Source: Microbacterium arborescens
GTDB lineage: Bacteria > Actinomycetota > Actinomycetes > Actinomycetales > Microbacteriaceae
Reading direction: 5' to 3'
Assembly: GCF_030369635.1 (NCBI RefSeq)
Contig: NZ_CP128474.1
Location: forward strand, 930,001-994,000
DNA length: 64,000 nt
In this document: positions 16,605 through 25,987 of the stretch, piece by piece
Position numbering within the stretch: position 1 is the stretch's first letter
Layout of the letters: every line of letters begins with the position of its first letter
The notes under the pieces: model-generated
The model's database searches: none
The model's input: only the letters and a program-made list of their open reading frames with translations
Told to the model about the DNA's origin: nothing
Made by a program: the position numbers and the translations under genes

Positions 16605-17458
16605 GCGCCGAGCGGCCCTGGGCGTACAGCGCCTTCGTCGTCGAGGTCGCCGGCGTGGCCCGCCTCAGCCCCGGCTTCGTCCGCATCACCCTTCGCGGCG
16701 AGGCTCTGGCGAACTTCGCGCCGTGGGGGCTCGACCAGCGGATCAAGATCGTGCTGCCCTTGCCGGGCCGTCCGCACCCCGGGCTCGCGGAGTTCGGCCT
16801 GCTCGATGAGCCCACCCCGCATCCCTCCGACTGGTACGCCCGGTGGAAGGCGCTCGACGAGAACGACCGCAACGTGCTGCGCACCTATACGCCGTCGGCG
16901 ATCCGCGTCGCCGAACGAGAGATCGACGTCGACTTCTTCCTGCACGAGCCCGTGGGCCCCGCCTCCGCGTGGGCTCTGGCCGCACGGCCCGGCGACCCGC
17001 TCGTCATCACGGGGCCCGACGTGCGAATGGAATGGACGGGATACGGCATCCATTGGACGCCGGGCGAGGCGACCCGGTTCCTCCTCGTCGGCGATGAGAC
17101 GGCGTTCCCCGCCCTGCGGAACATCGTCTCCGCGCTGCCGCAGGCGACGCGGCCGCACGTGATCGTCGGTGCGACCGACCCCGCCGATGACCTCGTTTCC
17201 GACGTGCTCGCCGATCGCGCGCTCGTGACCCGCGTCGAGCATCGCGCCGGTGACGACGCCCTCGCCACGGCCGTGCGGTCGTGGGCCGCGGAGCACGGCG
17301 CCGCGGCGGCCGCCGACCCGGGGTTCGGAGTGTGGCTCGCGGGCGAGTCGGGCGTTGTCACCGGCATCCGCCGGTTCCTCACGAACGACGTCGGCATCGC
17401 GAAGGATCGCATCTCGTTCCTCGGATACTGGCGGTACGGCGGCCCCCTCGTCGGCTGA
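16601..17458 (+). CDS. Siderophore-interacting protein (flavin ferric reductase), operon copy
   Basis: A 285-residue member of the SIP family that releases iron from imported ferric siderophores by reduction, using FAD and NADPH or ferredoxin. The FAD-binding motif is RTYTPSAIR, the following strand DVDFFLHEP, and the C-terminal domain has LLVGDETAFPALRNI and FLGYWRYG. GTG at 16601 overlaps the ATPase stop (GTGA). It ends the uptake operon. A second SIP gene is at 60817-61632, outside any transporter cluster. Confidence 0.93.
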   Translation: MSAERPWAYSAFVVEVAGVARLSPGFVRITLRGEALANFAPWGLDQRIKIVLPLPGRPHPGLAEFGLLDEPTPHPSDWYARWKALDENDRNVLRTYTPSAIRVAEREIDVDFFLHEPVGPASAWALAARPGDPLVITGPDVRMEWTGYGIHWTPGEATRFLLVGDETAFPALRNIVSALPQATRPHVIVGATDPADDLVSDVLADRALVTRVEHRAGDDALATAVRSWAAEHGAAAAADPGFGVWLAGESGVVTGIRRFLTNDVGIAKDRISFLGYWRYGGPLVG

Positions 17459-17490
17459 CGGCGGCGGCGCGGAGCGCACCGCACGCTCGA

Positions 17491-17496
17491 TACGCT
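17491..17496 (+). promoter_or_regulatory. -10 element of the GNAT gene at 17503 (leaderless)
   Basis: TACGCT ends six bases before the ATG. Confidence 0.5.
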
Positions 17497-17502
17497 GACG
17501 GG

Positions 17503-18000
17503 ATGACCCCCCGCGACCTCCCCGGCGGCGCTGTGCTGCGCGCCGCCCGGCCCGGTGACGAGACCGGCATCCTCGCCTGCATCCACGCCCTCGCCGTCTA
17601 CGAACGCGAGCCGGATGCCGTCGACAACACGGCCGAGATGCTGCGCGAGACGCTGTTCGGAGCGGAGCCCCGCGCGTTCTGTCACGTGGTCGAGCGCGAG
17701 GGGGCGATCGTGGGCATCGCGATCTGGTTCCTGACCTACTCGACCTGGACGGGCCGCCACGGCATCTGGCTCGAAGACCTCTTCGTCGACGAGTCGCAAC
17801 GGGGCACCGGATACGGCAAGGCGCTGATCGCGTCGCTCGCCGAGGTCTGCGTCGAACGCGGCTATTCGCGGCTCGAGTGGACCGTTCTCGATTGGAACGC
17901 CCCCTCGATCGCGTTCTACCGCTCGATCGGCGCCGAGCCGATGGCGGAGTGGACGACGCAGCGCCTCACGGGCGACGCCCTGCACGCGCTCGCCGGCTGA
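17503..18000 (+). CDS. GNAT acetyltransferase, diamine (SSAT)-like
   Basis: A 165-residue GNAT enzyme similar in layout to spermidine/spermine or diamine N1-acetyltransferases: ILACIHALAVYEREP near the N-terminus, then FLTYSTWTGRHGIWLEDLFV, the CoA-binding RGTGYGKALIASLAE, and the terminal LEWTVLDWNAPSIAFYRSIG. The WLEDLFVD and DWN signatures are shared with that group, so an amine substrate is the best guess. It has its own leaderless promoter after the iron operon. Confidence 0.88.
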   Translation: MTPRDLPGGAVLRAARPGDETGILACIHALAVYEREPDAVDNTAEMLRETLFGAEPRAFCHVVEREGAIVGIAIWFLTYSTWTGRHGIWLEDLFVDESQRGTGYGKALIASLAEVCVERGYSRLEWTVLDWNAPSIAFYRSIGAEPMAEWTTQRLTGDALHALAG

Positions 18001-18062
18001 ACAGCGCCTTGCCTCTCGGGGCGTCCCGCGTCAATCCCGACGACGCGGCCGGTGCGCGCTCG

Positions 18063-18923
<861 letters not shown>

Positions 18924-18949
18924 CCGACGACCCCGATCGGGGTTCGGCT

Positions 18950-19013
18950 TCGGGCGCAGTTCGCGGCTACGCGCGCAGATGATTCTGCGGCGGATGCCGG
19001 GAACTGCGCCCGA
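18950..19013. repeat. 19-nt-period double palindrome, element E
   Basis: The core GCGCAG occurs at 18954 and 18973 (19 nt apart). After a 6-nt loop (18979-18984) the inverse CTGCG occurs at 18985 and 19004 (19 nt apart). The outer arms (18950-18962 with 19001-19013) are perfect over 13 bp. It has the same geometry as A-D with an unrelated core sequence, and lies between the aldo/keto reductase stop and the promoter of trhO. Confidence 0.72.
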
Positions 19014-19036
19014 TCCGCGTGCGGCCGCGGGTTTCG

Positions 19037-19042
19037 TAGGCT
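19037..19042 (+). promoter_or_regulatory. -10 element of trhO (leaderless)
   Basis: TAGGCT ends six bases before the GTG at 19049. Confidence 0.5.
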
Positions 19043-19048
19043 GGAGGC

Positions 19049-19780
19049 GTGGCATCCGTTCTCAACGTCTCGGCGTACCTCTTCACGCACATCGCCGATC
19101 CCGCCGCGCTTCGCGACGTGTTGCGCGAGCGCGCCGAGGGCGCGGGGCTGAAGGGCACGATCCTGCTGGCCGAGGAGGGCGTCAACCTGTTCCTCGCCGG
19201 GGCCGAGAGCGCGGTGCGCGAGTTCCTCGACGACCTCCGCGCCGATGCGCGCTTCGCGGCGCTGACCGCCAAGGAGAGCTGGTCCGACGAGCAGCCGTTC
19301 GGCCGGATGCTCGTGAAGGTCAAGCGCGAGATCATCCGCATGGACCGCCCCACGATCCGTCCGGCGGACGAACGTGCGCCGAGCGTGACCCCCGGCGACC
19401 TGCGGCGCTGGCTCGACCAGGGCCACGACGACTCCGGACGCGAGGTCGTGCTGCTCGACACCCGCAATGCGTTCGAGGTCGACTACGGCACGTTCGCGGG
19501 AGCCGTCGACTGGCGGATCGAGCGCTTCACGCAGTTCCCGGATGCCGCCGCCGCGCACCACGACCAGCTCGCCGGCAAGACGGTCGTCAGCTTCTGCACG
19601 GGCGGCATCCGTTGCGAGAAGGCCGCGATCGTCCTGCGCGAGGAGGGGGTCGACGCCTACCAGCTCGAGGGCGGGATCCTCGGCTACTTCGAGCGCGAGG
19701 GCGGCGCGCACTGGAACGGCGAGTGCTTCGTGTTCGACGAGCGCGAGTCTCTCGCCCCCGACCTGTCTGCGCGGCGCTGA
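19049..19780 (+). CDS. trhO: tRNA uridine(34) hydroxylase, rhodanese-like (YceA/TrhO)
   Basis: A 243-residue protein matching the YceA/TrhO family, which hydroxylates U34 of tRNAs in the 5-hydroxyuridine pathway using O2. The N-terminal acylphosphatase-like part has GLKGTILLAEEGVNLFLAG; the rhodanese domain has LLDTRNAFEVDYGTFAGAVD and the Cys loop SFCTGGIRCEKA. The C-terminus YQLEGGILGYFE...GECFVFDER is standard. The gene lies two bases before cobB, so the two are probably co-transcribed. Confidence 0.9.
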   Translation: MASVLNVSAYLFTHIADPAALRDVLRERAEGAGLKGTILLAEEGVNLFLAGAESAVREFLDDLRADARFAALTAKESWSDEQPFGRMLVKVKREIIRMDRPTIRPADERAPSVTPGDLRRWLDQGHDDSGREVVLLDTRNAFEVDYGTFAGAVDWRIERFTQFPDAAAAHHDQLAGKTVVSFCTGGIRCEKAAIVLREEGVDAYQLEGGILGYFEREGGAHWNGECFVFDERESLAPDLSARR

Positions 19781-19782
19781 CC

Positions 19783-20466
19783 GTGACGCGGATCGTCGTC
19801 CTGACCGGCGCCGGGATCTCGGCCGAGTCCGGTATCCGCACTTTCCGCGCCGCCGACGGGCTCTGGGAGGACCACCGCATCGAGGACGTCGCGACTCCCG
19901 CGGGCTATCGGGCAGACCCCGCCCTCGTCCACGCGTTCTACGACGAGCGGCGCCGTGCGGCGGCCGTCGCCGCGCCGAACGCCGCACATCTCGCCCTCGC
20001 CGACCTCGAAGCGCGGCGCCCGGGCGACGTGCTCGTCGTCACGCAGAACATCGACGACCTGCACGAGCGCGCCGGGTCGCGGAGCGTCAGCCACATCCAC
20101 GGCGAGCTGGGGTCGGCGCTGTGCGAGACATGCGGAGAGCGGATGCCGTGGCGCGGCGACCTCGCCGGGCGGCCGCCCTGTCCGGCGTGCGGGGCTCGCG
20201 CGCTCCGCCCCGACGTAGTGTGGTTCGGAGAAGCGGTCTACGGGCTCGACGACATCTTCGATGCGGTGGCCCTGTGCGAGCACTTCTGGGTGATCGGGAC
20301 ATCGGGCGCGGTCACGCCCGCGGCATCCCTCGTCGCGGTGGCGGCTGAAGCGGGTGCACGCACCGCACTGCTGAACCTCGAGGCCCACGAAGACGTGCGC
20401 CTCTTCGACGACGTCGTGATCGGCCCGGCCACAGTGACCGTTCCCGAGTGGGTCGCCCGCTTCTGA
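19783..20466 (+). CDS. cobB: NAD-dependent protein deacylase, sirtuin (CobB)
   Basis: A 227-residue sirtuin. The NAD motif is LTGAGISAESGIRTFR, the catalytic His is in HIHGELGS, and zinc is held by CETC and CPAC. It has the Tyr53-x-x-Arg56 pair (AFYDERRR) that marks SIRT5/CobB-type enzymes active on succinyl- and malonyl-lysine as well as acetyl-lysine. The GTG at 19783 directly follows the trhO stop. Targets commonly include acetyl-CoA synthetases; an AMP-forming acyl-CoA synthetase is at 55946-57661, but no link is shown. Confidence 0.93.
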   Translation: MTRIVVLTGAGISAESGIRTFRAADGLWEDHRIEDVATPAGYRADPALVHAFYDERRRAAAVAAPNAAHLALADLEARRPGDVLVVTQNIDDLHERAGSRSVSHIHGELGSALCETCGERMPWRGDLAGRPPCPACGARALRPDVVWFGEAVYGLDDIFDAVALCEHFWVIGTSGAVTPAASLVAVAAEAGARTALLNLEAHEDVRLFDDVVIGPATVTVPEWVARF

Positions 20467-20497
20467 GGCGTGCCTCGGCCGCGTCGGGGGTGGGCGG

Positions 20498-20503
20498 TAG
20501 CGT
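20498..20503 (+). promoter_or_regulatory. -10 element of the YcaQ-like gene (leaderless)
   Basis: TAGCGT ends six bases before the ATG at 20510. Confidence 0.5.
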
Positions 20504-20509
20504 CGTGGC

Positions 20510-21595
20510 ATGGAACCGCACCGGCTCACGCGTGAGCAGGCCCGCCGCATCATCGTTCGGGCGCAGCTGCTCGAAGCAGACCGTCCCGGCGACGTCGTCG
20601 AGGTGGCCGAGCAGATCGGCGCGATCAAGATCGACCCGACGGCCGTCATCGCGCCCAGCGAGCAGGCGATCCCGTGGGCGAGGATCGGCTGGGGGTACGA
20701 GCCGGGGCAGCTGACGAAGGCCGTCGAAGACGACCGGCAGCTCTTCGAGTACGCCGGCTCGTTCCACCCCGCGAGCATGCTTCCGGCGATGCGCGTGCGG
20801 ATGCGGCTGCGTCCCGTCCGCGAGAGCACCGCGGCGTGGCTCGAGGCCAACAGCGCTTTCCGCGCCGACGTCCTGGCGCGGCTGCGCGCCGACGGACCGC
20901 TGCTGGCGGCCGATATCCCCGACACCGCCGCCGTGCCCGCCGGAAACGACAGCGGCTGGTACAGCGACAACCAGGTGCCGCGCATGCTCGACCTGCTCGA
21001 GCGGCTCGGTGAGGTCGCGGTCGTCGGGCGTGCCGGTCGGCTGCGCCGGTGGGATGTCGCCGAGCGGGCGCGCGGTGCCGAGCCCGACGACCTCACCTAC
21101 GACGAGGCCGGGGCCTTCCTCGACGAGCGCCGGCTGCAGGGCGCGGGGCTCGCGCGGCAGAAGTCGTCGTGGTCGGGGGTGGGGATGGCCGGTGAGCCCG
21201 CCGTCGTCGAGGGGAGCACCTGGAAGTGGCGGGTCGACCCGCGGGCGTTCGAGGCCGTCGATGACGACCCGGGAGGGCGGGTCGCGATCCTCAACCCCTA
21301 CGACGGCATGCTGTTCGACCGCCCCCGCCTGATCGAAGCGTTCGACTTCACCTACAAACTCGAGCAGTTCGTACCGAGAGCGCAGCGTGTGTACGGCTAC
21401 TTCGCGCATCCGATCCTCTGCGGCGACCGGTTCATCGGCCTTCTCGACGCCGCCCTCGACAAGCCGAAGGAGCATCTCGTCGTCGCCGCGCTGCACGAGC
21501 TCGTGCCGTGGGAGAGCGAGGAGCGCGAGATGGTCGAGGCGGAGATCCGCGACCTGGCCGAATGGCTCGGCGTGCCCGTGCGCGGGCTCGACTGA
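20510..21595 (+). CDS. Winged-helix DNA-binding protein, YcaQ/AlkX-like (HTH_42)
   Basis: A 361-residue protein of the HTH_42 (winged-helix) superfamily. E. coli YcaQ (AlkX) and Streptomyces AlkZ in this superfamily are DNA glycosylases that unhook interstrand crosslinks. The N-terminal LTREQARRIIVRAQLL and IGAIKIDP..I segments match that family, as does the C-terminal ILNPYDGMLFDRPR and LVVAALHELVPWE. I cannot confirm the QxQ/QxD catalytic motif by eye, so repair activity is tentative. It is a single gene with a leaderless promoter. Confidence 0.78.
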   Translation: MEPHRLTREQARRIIVRAQLLEADRPGDVVEVAEQIGAIKIDPTAVIAPSEQAIPWARIGWGYEPGQLTKAVEDDRQLFEYAGSFHPASMLPAMRVRMRLRPVRESTAAWLEANSAFRADVLARLRADGPLLAADIPDTAAVPAGNDSGWYSDNQVPRMLDLLERLGEVAVVGRAGRLRRWDVAERARGAEPDDLTYDEAGAFLDERRLQGAGLARQKSSWSGVGMAGEPAVVEGSTWKWRVDPRAFEAVDDDPGGRVAILNPYDGMLFDRPRLIEAFDFTYKLEQFVPRAQRVYGYFAHPILCGDRFIGLLDAALDKPKEHLVVAALHELVPWESEEREMVEAEIRDLAEWLGVPVRGLD

Positions 21596-21708
21596 AACAT
21601 CGATCGCGGGCCTACCAGCCGTCCGTCGACGTCGCAAGGCGGTCGCCACGGCGGCGCCGACGGCGAAGCATGGTGACAGCCCCGCAATCGAAACGAAAGG
21701 AGCCGCCC

Positions 21709-22164
21709 ATGGCTCGCATCATCGAGACCATCGACGTCGACGTGCCCGTCTCCGTCGCATACAACCAGTGGACGCAGTTCGAGTCGTTCCCGCACTTCCT
21801 GAGCTTCGTCGAGTCGGTCACCCAGCTCGACGACGGCACGACCCACTGGAAGGTGAAGATCGGCGGGGCCGAGCGCGAGTTCACCGCGAAGATCACCGAG
21901 CAGCACCCTGACGAGCGGGTCGCCTGGAACAGTGTCGAGGGCAAGGACGAGCATGCCGGCGTCGTGACCTTCCACAAGCTCAGCGACGACGAGACGCGCG
22001 TGACGGTGCAGCTCGACTGGACGCCCGAGGGCTTCGTCGAGTCGGTCGGCGCCGCCATCGGCATCGACGACCACGCCGTGAAGAAGGACCTGACCCGCTT
22101 CAAGGAGTTCATCGAGTCGCGCGGCACCGAGACCGGTGCCTGGCGCGGCGACATCGAGAACTGA
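21709..22164 (+). CDS. SRPBCC family protein (polyketide cyclase/dehydrase-like)
   Basis: A 151-residue START-like hydrophobic-pocket protein. The N-terminal RIIETIDVDVPVSVAYNQWT and FPHFLSFVESV, then THWKVKIGGAEREFTAKI and RVAWNSVEGKDEHAGVVTF are typical of the COG5637-type SRPBCC group in actinobacteria. The ligand is unknown. ATG at 21709 has the ribosome site GAAAGGAG. A strong hairpin follows the stop. Confidence 0.88.
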   Translation: MARIIETIDVDVPVSVAYNQWTQFESFPHFLSFVESVTQLDDGTTHWKVKIGGAEREFTAKITEQHPDERVAWNSVEGKDEHAGVVTFHKLSDDETRVTVQLDWTPEGFVESVGAAIGIDDHAVKKDLTRFKEFIESRGTETGAWRGDIEN

Positions 22165-22182
22165 CCTCGATCGCTCCGGTAC

Positions 22183-22221
22183 GACGAGAGGCCCCTCCGA
22201 TCAGCGGAGGGGCCTCTCGTC
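22183..22221. terminator. Bidirectional hairpin terminator
   Basis: Perfect 17-bp arms (22183-22199 with 22205-22221, beginning GACGAGAGGCCCC) with a 5-nt loop, placed between the stop of the SRPBCC gene and the stop of the convergent DUF2945 gene. There is no T-run, which is usual for such GC-rich hairpins. Confidence 0.8.
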
Positions 22222-22242
22222 GCATCGAGCGGATGCTGCGGC

Positions 22243-22458
22243 TCAGCTGCGGAGCTTGCGCAGCGCCGACCGCTTGTGGGCCGCCTGGTCGCCGCTCTTC
22301 TCCGATTCGACGATGAAGGCCGGCTCCTCGGCGGATGCCGTGAACTTCTGACCGGCGAACTGGAAGTCCTTCTTCTTCTTCTCGACGATCTTCCCGTGCG
22401 TCCGCCCCTGGGAGGTATCCCAGCTGACGCGGTCGCCCTTCGACAGTTCCTGAGCCAT
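22243..22458 (-). CDS. DUF2945 (hypervirulence-associated TUDOR) small protein
   Basis: A 71-residue basic protein, MAQELSKGDRVSWDTSQG onwards, matching the DUF2945/HVA1 TUDOR-like family. The SH3-like core reads RVSWDTSQGRTHGKIVEKK and AFIVESEKSGDQAAHKRSAL. Bacterial members are uncharacterised and are often stress-associated. ATG at 22458 has the ribosome site GGAAGGAG. It converges on the SRPBCC gene. Confidence 0.88.
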   Translation of the reverse strand: MAQELSKGDRVSWDTSQGRTHGKIVEKKKKDFQFAGQKFTASAEEPAFIVESEKSGDQAAHKRSALRKLRS

Positions 22459-22591
22459 CGCGGCTCCTTCCGTTGTGCATCGGTTGCGGCGATCCTGTCG
22501 CCCGGCGGGACCGGGGGAGAAGCCGTTGACACACCGGGGCCGGATGCGCCAGTGCTCTCGCCGACCGGCCGCGGCCTGCGAGACTGCCCAC

Positions 22592-23416
22592 ATGCGCACG
22601 ATCGTCATCACGGGAGCAAGCGATGGAATCGGCGCGGCCGCGGCGCGGCGCCTCGTCCGAGAGGGGAATCGCGTCGTCCTGGTCGGACGCTCGCCCGAGA
22701 AGACACGTGCTCTTGCGAGCACGTTCGACGCGCCCTACCACCTCGCCGATTACGCCGAGCTCGCACAGGTGCGGCGCCTCGCCGACGAACTGCTCGAGGC
22801 GTACCCGCGCATCGACGTGCTCGCCAACAACGCCGGCGGCATCTTCGGCCCGCGTGCGCTCACCGTCGACGGCTACGAGCAGACGTTCCAGGTCAATCAC
22901 CTCGCCGGGTTCCTGCTGACGAACCTGTTGCTGGACCGGCTCATCGAGAGTGAGGCATCCGTCATCCAGACCGCGAGCGTGGCCGCGCGCCTGTTCTCGC
23001 GGTTCGACGTGACCGATCTGAACGCGGCGAAGCGATACTCGGGGCGCATCGCATACGGCAATGCCAAGCTCGCCGACATCCTCTTCACCCGCGAGCTGCA
23101 GACCCGCTTCGGCGATCGGGGCATCGCAGCGGCTGCGTTCCACCCCGGAGTCGTCGCGACCCAGTTCGCCGCGAACGTGCCCGGCCCCCTCCGCTGGGTC
23201 TACCACAACCCGATCGCCCGGCGCCTGCTCACGACGACCGACGAGGGCGGTGCACGACTGGTCTTCCTCGCCGACGGCACGCCGAACCGCGACTGGGTTC
23301 CCGGCGCCTATTACGAGAACGATCGCCCGGCCCGCTCTCACCGCGACGCGACCGACGCCGGCCTCGCCCGGGAGCTCTGGGACCGCAGCGCCGAGATGGT
23401 CGGCCTCGCCCGCTGA
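22592..23416 (+). CDS. Short-chain dehydrogenase/reductase
   Basis: A 274-residue SDR related to the retinol dehydrogenase/WW-domain oxidoreductase group. The cofactor motif is TGASDGIGAAAA, NNAGG follows strand four, and the catalytic Tyr-x3-Lys is YGNAKLAD. The Ser expected before it is in TASVAARLF. FHPGVVATQFA is the typical post-catalytic PG motif. The substrate is unknown. The ATG at 22592 is chosen; the frame is open further upstream but without a ribosome site. Confidence 0.92.
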   Translation: MRTIVITGASDGIGAAAARRLVREGNRVVLVGRSPEKTRALASTFDAPYHLADYAELAQVRRLADELLEAYPRIDVLANNAGGIFGPRALTVDGYEQTFQVNHLAGFLLTNLLLDRLIESEASVIQTASVAARLFSRFDVTDLNAAKRYSGRIAYGNAKLADILFTRELQTRFGDRGIAAAAFHPGVVATQFAANVPGPLRWVYHNPIARRLLTTTDEGGARLVFLADGTPNRDWVPGAYYENDRPARSHRDATDAGLARELWDRSAEMVGLAR

Positions 23417-23431
23417 CGCGACGGTGTCAGC

Positions 23432-23506
23432 GCCGAGAACGCACCGCCGCGCCGAGAACGCACCGTGCGACGTGCGCTTTCGCGTGGATGGTGCGCGCTC
23501 GGCGCG
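23432..23506. repeat. 19-nt-period double palindrome, element C
   Basis: CCGAGAACGCACC occurs twice with GAGAAC cores at 23435 and 23454 (19 nt apart). After a 6-nt loop, inverted copies begin GTGCGC at 23472 and 23491 (19 nt apart). It lies between the SDR stop and the small membrane protein gene. Confidence 0.75.
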
Positions 23507-23572
23507 GGATGCGCAAGGGGGGCGGCGGGGCGCGGGGGAACACCTACCGTGAGGGGCGAACGGGAGGACGAC

Positions 23573-23938
23573 ATGGTCGACGAGCGCAACGAGCCCCACG
23601 GACCCGAGCAGATGCCGGACCGCCACCCGAGGCCCGATCCCACGGATCTGACCAACCAAGCGAGCTTCCGGCAGGGGGCGGCGTCGCGCTGGCTCGTGCC
23701 CGCGGGCGTCCTGGCTGCGGTGGCGATCGTGCTCTTCGTGCTGGCCTTCCAGCTCCAGACGGCATTGCCCGCGGTCGGCGTCGTCTACGCGGTCGTCGGC
23801 TGGGCGATGATGGTGGTCGCCGCGCGCTCATCGGACGAGGCGCCCGTGCGCAACCGCCGCCTCGCATTCGCGATGGGCATCCTCGCCGTCGGCGTGCTCG
23901 CCATCTTCATCCTTATCTACATCACCGAGACGCTCTAG
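23573..23938 (+). CDS. Small membrane protein, function unknown
   Basis: A 121-residue protein with a hydrophilic proline- and histidine-rich N-terminus (residues 1-40) and three membrane helices (VPAGVLAAVAIVLFVLAF, VGVVYAVVGWAMMVVAA and MGILAVGVLAIFILIYI). I do not recognise a family beyond actinobacterial conserved membrane proteins. The start has a strong ribosome site, CGGGAGGACGACATG. It is a single gene bracketed by elements C and D. Confidence 0.75.
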   Translation: MVDERNEPHGPEQMPDRHPRPDPTDLTNQASFRQGAASRWLVPAGVLAAVAIVLFVLAFQLQTALPAVGVVYAVVGWAMMVVAARSSDEAPVRNRRLAFAMGILAVGVLAIFILIYITETL

Positions 23939-23971
23939 CCCCGGCCTGCCCCGGCCCGCCCCGGCCCGGCC

Positions 23972-24043
23972 CCCGAGAACGTACCTCCGCGCCGAGAACG
24001 CACCGTCCAACGTGCGTGCTCGCGGCGACGGTGCGTTCTCGGC
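23972..24043. repeat. 19-nt-period double palindrome, element D
   Basis: GAGAAC cores at 23975 and 23994 are 19 nt apart. A 6-nt loop follows, then inverted GTGCGT at 24012 and 24031, again 19 nt apart. The second and fourth units are the closest to consensus. It lies downstream of the small membrane protein gene. Confidence 0.78.
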
Positions 24044-24114
24044 GGGATGCGCGCGACGCTCTAGACCCCGCGCTCGCCCGACGCAACCACCCTCGTCGTT
24101 CCGAGGGTTACGCC

Positions 24115-24120
24115 TAGCGT
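24115..24120 (+). promoter_or_regulatory. -10 element of the SQR-like gene (leaderless)
   Basis: TAGCGT ends six bases before the ATG at 24127. Confidence 0.5.
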
Positions 24121-24126
24121 GATCAC

Positions 24127-25359
24127 ATGGCGACGGCAGCATCCGATCCTCGAGCGACTCGGTCGCACACCGCGCATCACCGGGTCGTCGTGGTCGGCGG
24201 CGGCAACGGCGGAGTATCAGCGGCAGCCCGCTTGCAGCGGCAGGGCGTCGACGACATCGCGCTGATCGAGCCGAAGGACACCCACGAGTACCAGCCGCTG
24301 TTCTCGCACGTCGCCGGCGGTACGGCGCGTATCAGCGAGACGGTTCGGCCGCAGCGCAGCGTCATCCCCGACGGCGTCCGGTGGATCCAGGATGCCGTGA
24401 TCTCCGTCGACCCGCACCGCTCGACCGTCCGCCTCGCATCGGGCGACGAGGTCGGTTACGACCACCTCGTCCTGAGCCCCGGGATGCAGAAGGACTGGGC
24501 GAGCGTGCCGGGGCTGGCTGAATCGATCGGGACAGGCGACGTGACCACCCATTACGAGGGCGACCTCGCGGCGCGCACGTCGCTGCGCCTGCGCGATCTG
24601 CGGCGGGGCACCGTCGTCTTCACGCAGCCCGCCGGTCCCGCCTCGTGCGCGGGCGCATCGCAGAAGCCCATGTACCAGGCGTGCGACTACTGGCAGCGCA
24701 TCGGGGTGCTGGACGACATCCGGGTCATCCTCGTGGTTCCGGAGAAGACCGTGTTCGGCATCCCGGCCTTCGACCGGGAGATCCAGCGGGCGATCGACCG
24801 TTACGGCATCGAGCTGCGGACCGAGAGCGCGCTGATCGAGGTGGATGCCGCGGCCTCCGAGGTCGTGATCGCGTCGCCGACCGGCATCGAACGCATCCGG
24901 TTCGACCTCGTCAACGTCGTGCCGCCGCAGTCGGCGCCCGACTGGATCCGGGAATCCGGGCTCGCCGCCGAGGGCGACGCGGACGGGTTCGTCGACGTCG
25001 ATCCCGCGACCCTTCGCCACACCCGCTTCGCCGGCATCTGGGCGATCGGCGATGCCGCTGCCACGACGAACTCGAAGAGCGGGGGAGCTCTGCGCAAGCA
25101 GACCATGGTCCTCGCGAAGAACCTCTCCGCGGCCCTGGCGGGAGACGAGCCCCGCGCACGTTACGACGGGTACGGCGTGTGCCCCATGACGGTGTCGCGC
25201 TCGAGCGTCGTGTGGGCCGAGTTCGGGCCCTCGGGCGAGCTCATGCCGACGATCCCCTTCTTCCGGCGCATGTACCGCGAGAGCGCGTTGTCCTGGTTCT
25301 TCGACCGCCGCGTGCTGCCCTGGGTGTATTGGAACCTCATCCTCACCGGGAGGGCGTGA
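24127..25359 (+). CDS. Sulfide:quinone oxidoreductase-like flavoprotein
   Basis: A 410-residue two-dinucleotide-binding flavoprotein. The FAD motif is VVVVGGGNGGVSAAARL. Two cysteines sit in the places of the redox-active pair of type II SQR: PASCAGASQKPMY and YGVCPMTVSR, resembling the human SQOR pair. The C-terminal SWFFDRRVLPWVYWNLIL is an amphipathic membrane-anchor helix. It should oxidise sulfide or a related thiol and pass electrons to quinone. It is a single gene behind a leaderless promoter. Confidence 0.87.
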   Translation: MATAASDPRATRSHTAHHRVVVVGGGNGGVSAAARLQRQGVDDIALIEPKDTHEYQPLFSHVAGGTARISETVRPQRSVIPDGVRWIQDAVISVDPHRSTVRLASGDEVGYDHLVLSPGMQKDWASVPGLAESIGTGDVTTHYEGDLAARTSLRLRDLRRGTVVFTQPAGPASCAGASQKPMYQACDYWQRIGVLDDIRVILVVPEKTVFGIPAFDREIQRAIDRYGIELRTESALIEVDAAASEVVIASPTGIERIRFDLVNVVPPQSAPDWIRESGLAAEGDADGFVDVDPATLRHTRFAGIWAIGDAAATTNSKSGGALRKQTMVLAKNLSAALAGDEPRARYDGYGVCPMTVSRSSVVWAEFGPSGELMPTIPFFRRMYRESALSWFFDRRVLPWVYWNLILTGRA

Positions 25360-25987
25360 CGCCCGCGGCATCCTGATCGGCGTCGTGCCCCCGTTCGGCC
25401 GTGCCCTCCGCCTTCAGGCGAACGCGTGCCACGAAGATGCCCGCGATCAGCGCACCGAGGCCGCCGACGGCCATGTCGCCGATCGTGTCGTCGTAGGTCA
25501 CGAGGATCGAGTCGACGAAGAGCTTGCCCGCCCACTCCACGATCTCCCAGAGCGCGGCGAAAGCCAGCCCGAAGGCCGTCGTGACGACGAGGCCGGTGCG
25601 CCGGCGGAACCCCTCGCCGCCGGGAAGCGGCACGATCGAGATGCGGGCCGCCGCGATGTACGCGAGCGCCGCGAGCACGCCCGTGCACACGAGGTGCACC
25701 GGGATGTCCCACGACGGAACGCTGCGATACAGGTCGACCACGTTGCTCCAGGCCGCGACCAGCACCGTGACGCCGCACACGATGTCGAATGCGGGACGGA
25801 CGCCGACGAAGCGCGGCGCGACGAGAGCCGGGAGGGCGAAGGCCAGGATGCCGGCATCCGTGAGTTCGAACCACAGCGCCGCGACCACGATGCTGAGCAC
25901 ACCGCACAGCCGGACCGCGTCTGCGACGACGGCACTCGTCGTGCGAGGCGGGCGGAGGAAGTTCTCGATCATGGTGGGCCGGCTCAC
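25343..25987 (-). CDS. DUF2238/YjdF-like integral membrane protein
   Basis: About 214 residues with five or six membrane helices. The stretch GLAFAALWEIVEW followed by TYDDTIGDMAVGGLGALIAG resembles the DUF2238 (YjdF-like) family. The function is unknown. The start is ambiguous: a GTG at 25987 overlaps the stop of the upstream endonuclease gene (GTGA), and an ATG lies at 25972. The overlap argues for translational coupling in a three-gene operon. Its 3' end overlaps the convergent SQR-like gene by 17 bases. Confidence 0.78.
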   Translation of the reverse strand: MSRPTMIENFLRPPRTTSAVVADAVRLCGVLSIVVAALWFELTDAGILAFALPALVAPRFVGVRPAFDIVCGVTVLVAAWSNVVDLYRSVPSWDIPVHLVCTGVLAALAYIAAARISIVPLPGGEGFRRRTGLVVTTAFGLAFAALWEIVEWAGKLFVDSILVTYDDTIGDMAVGGLGALIAGIFVARVRLKAEGTAERGHDADQDAAGVTPSR

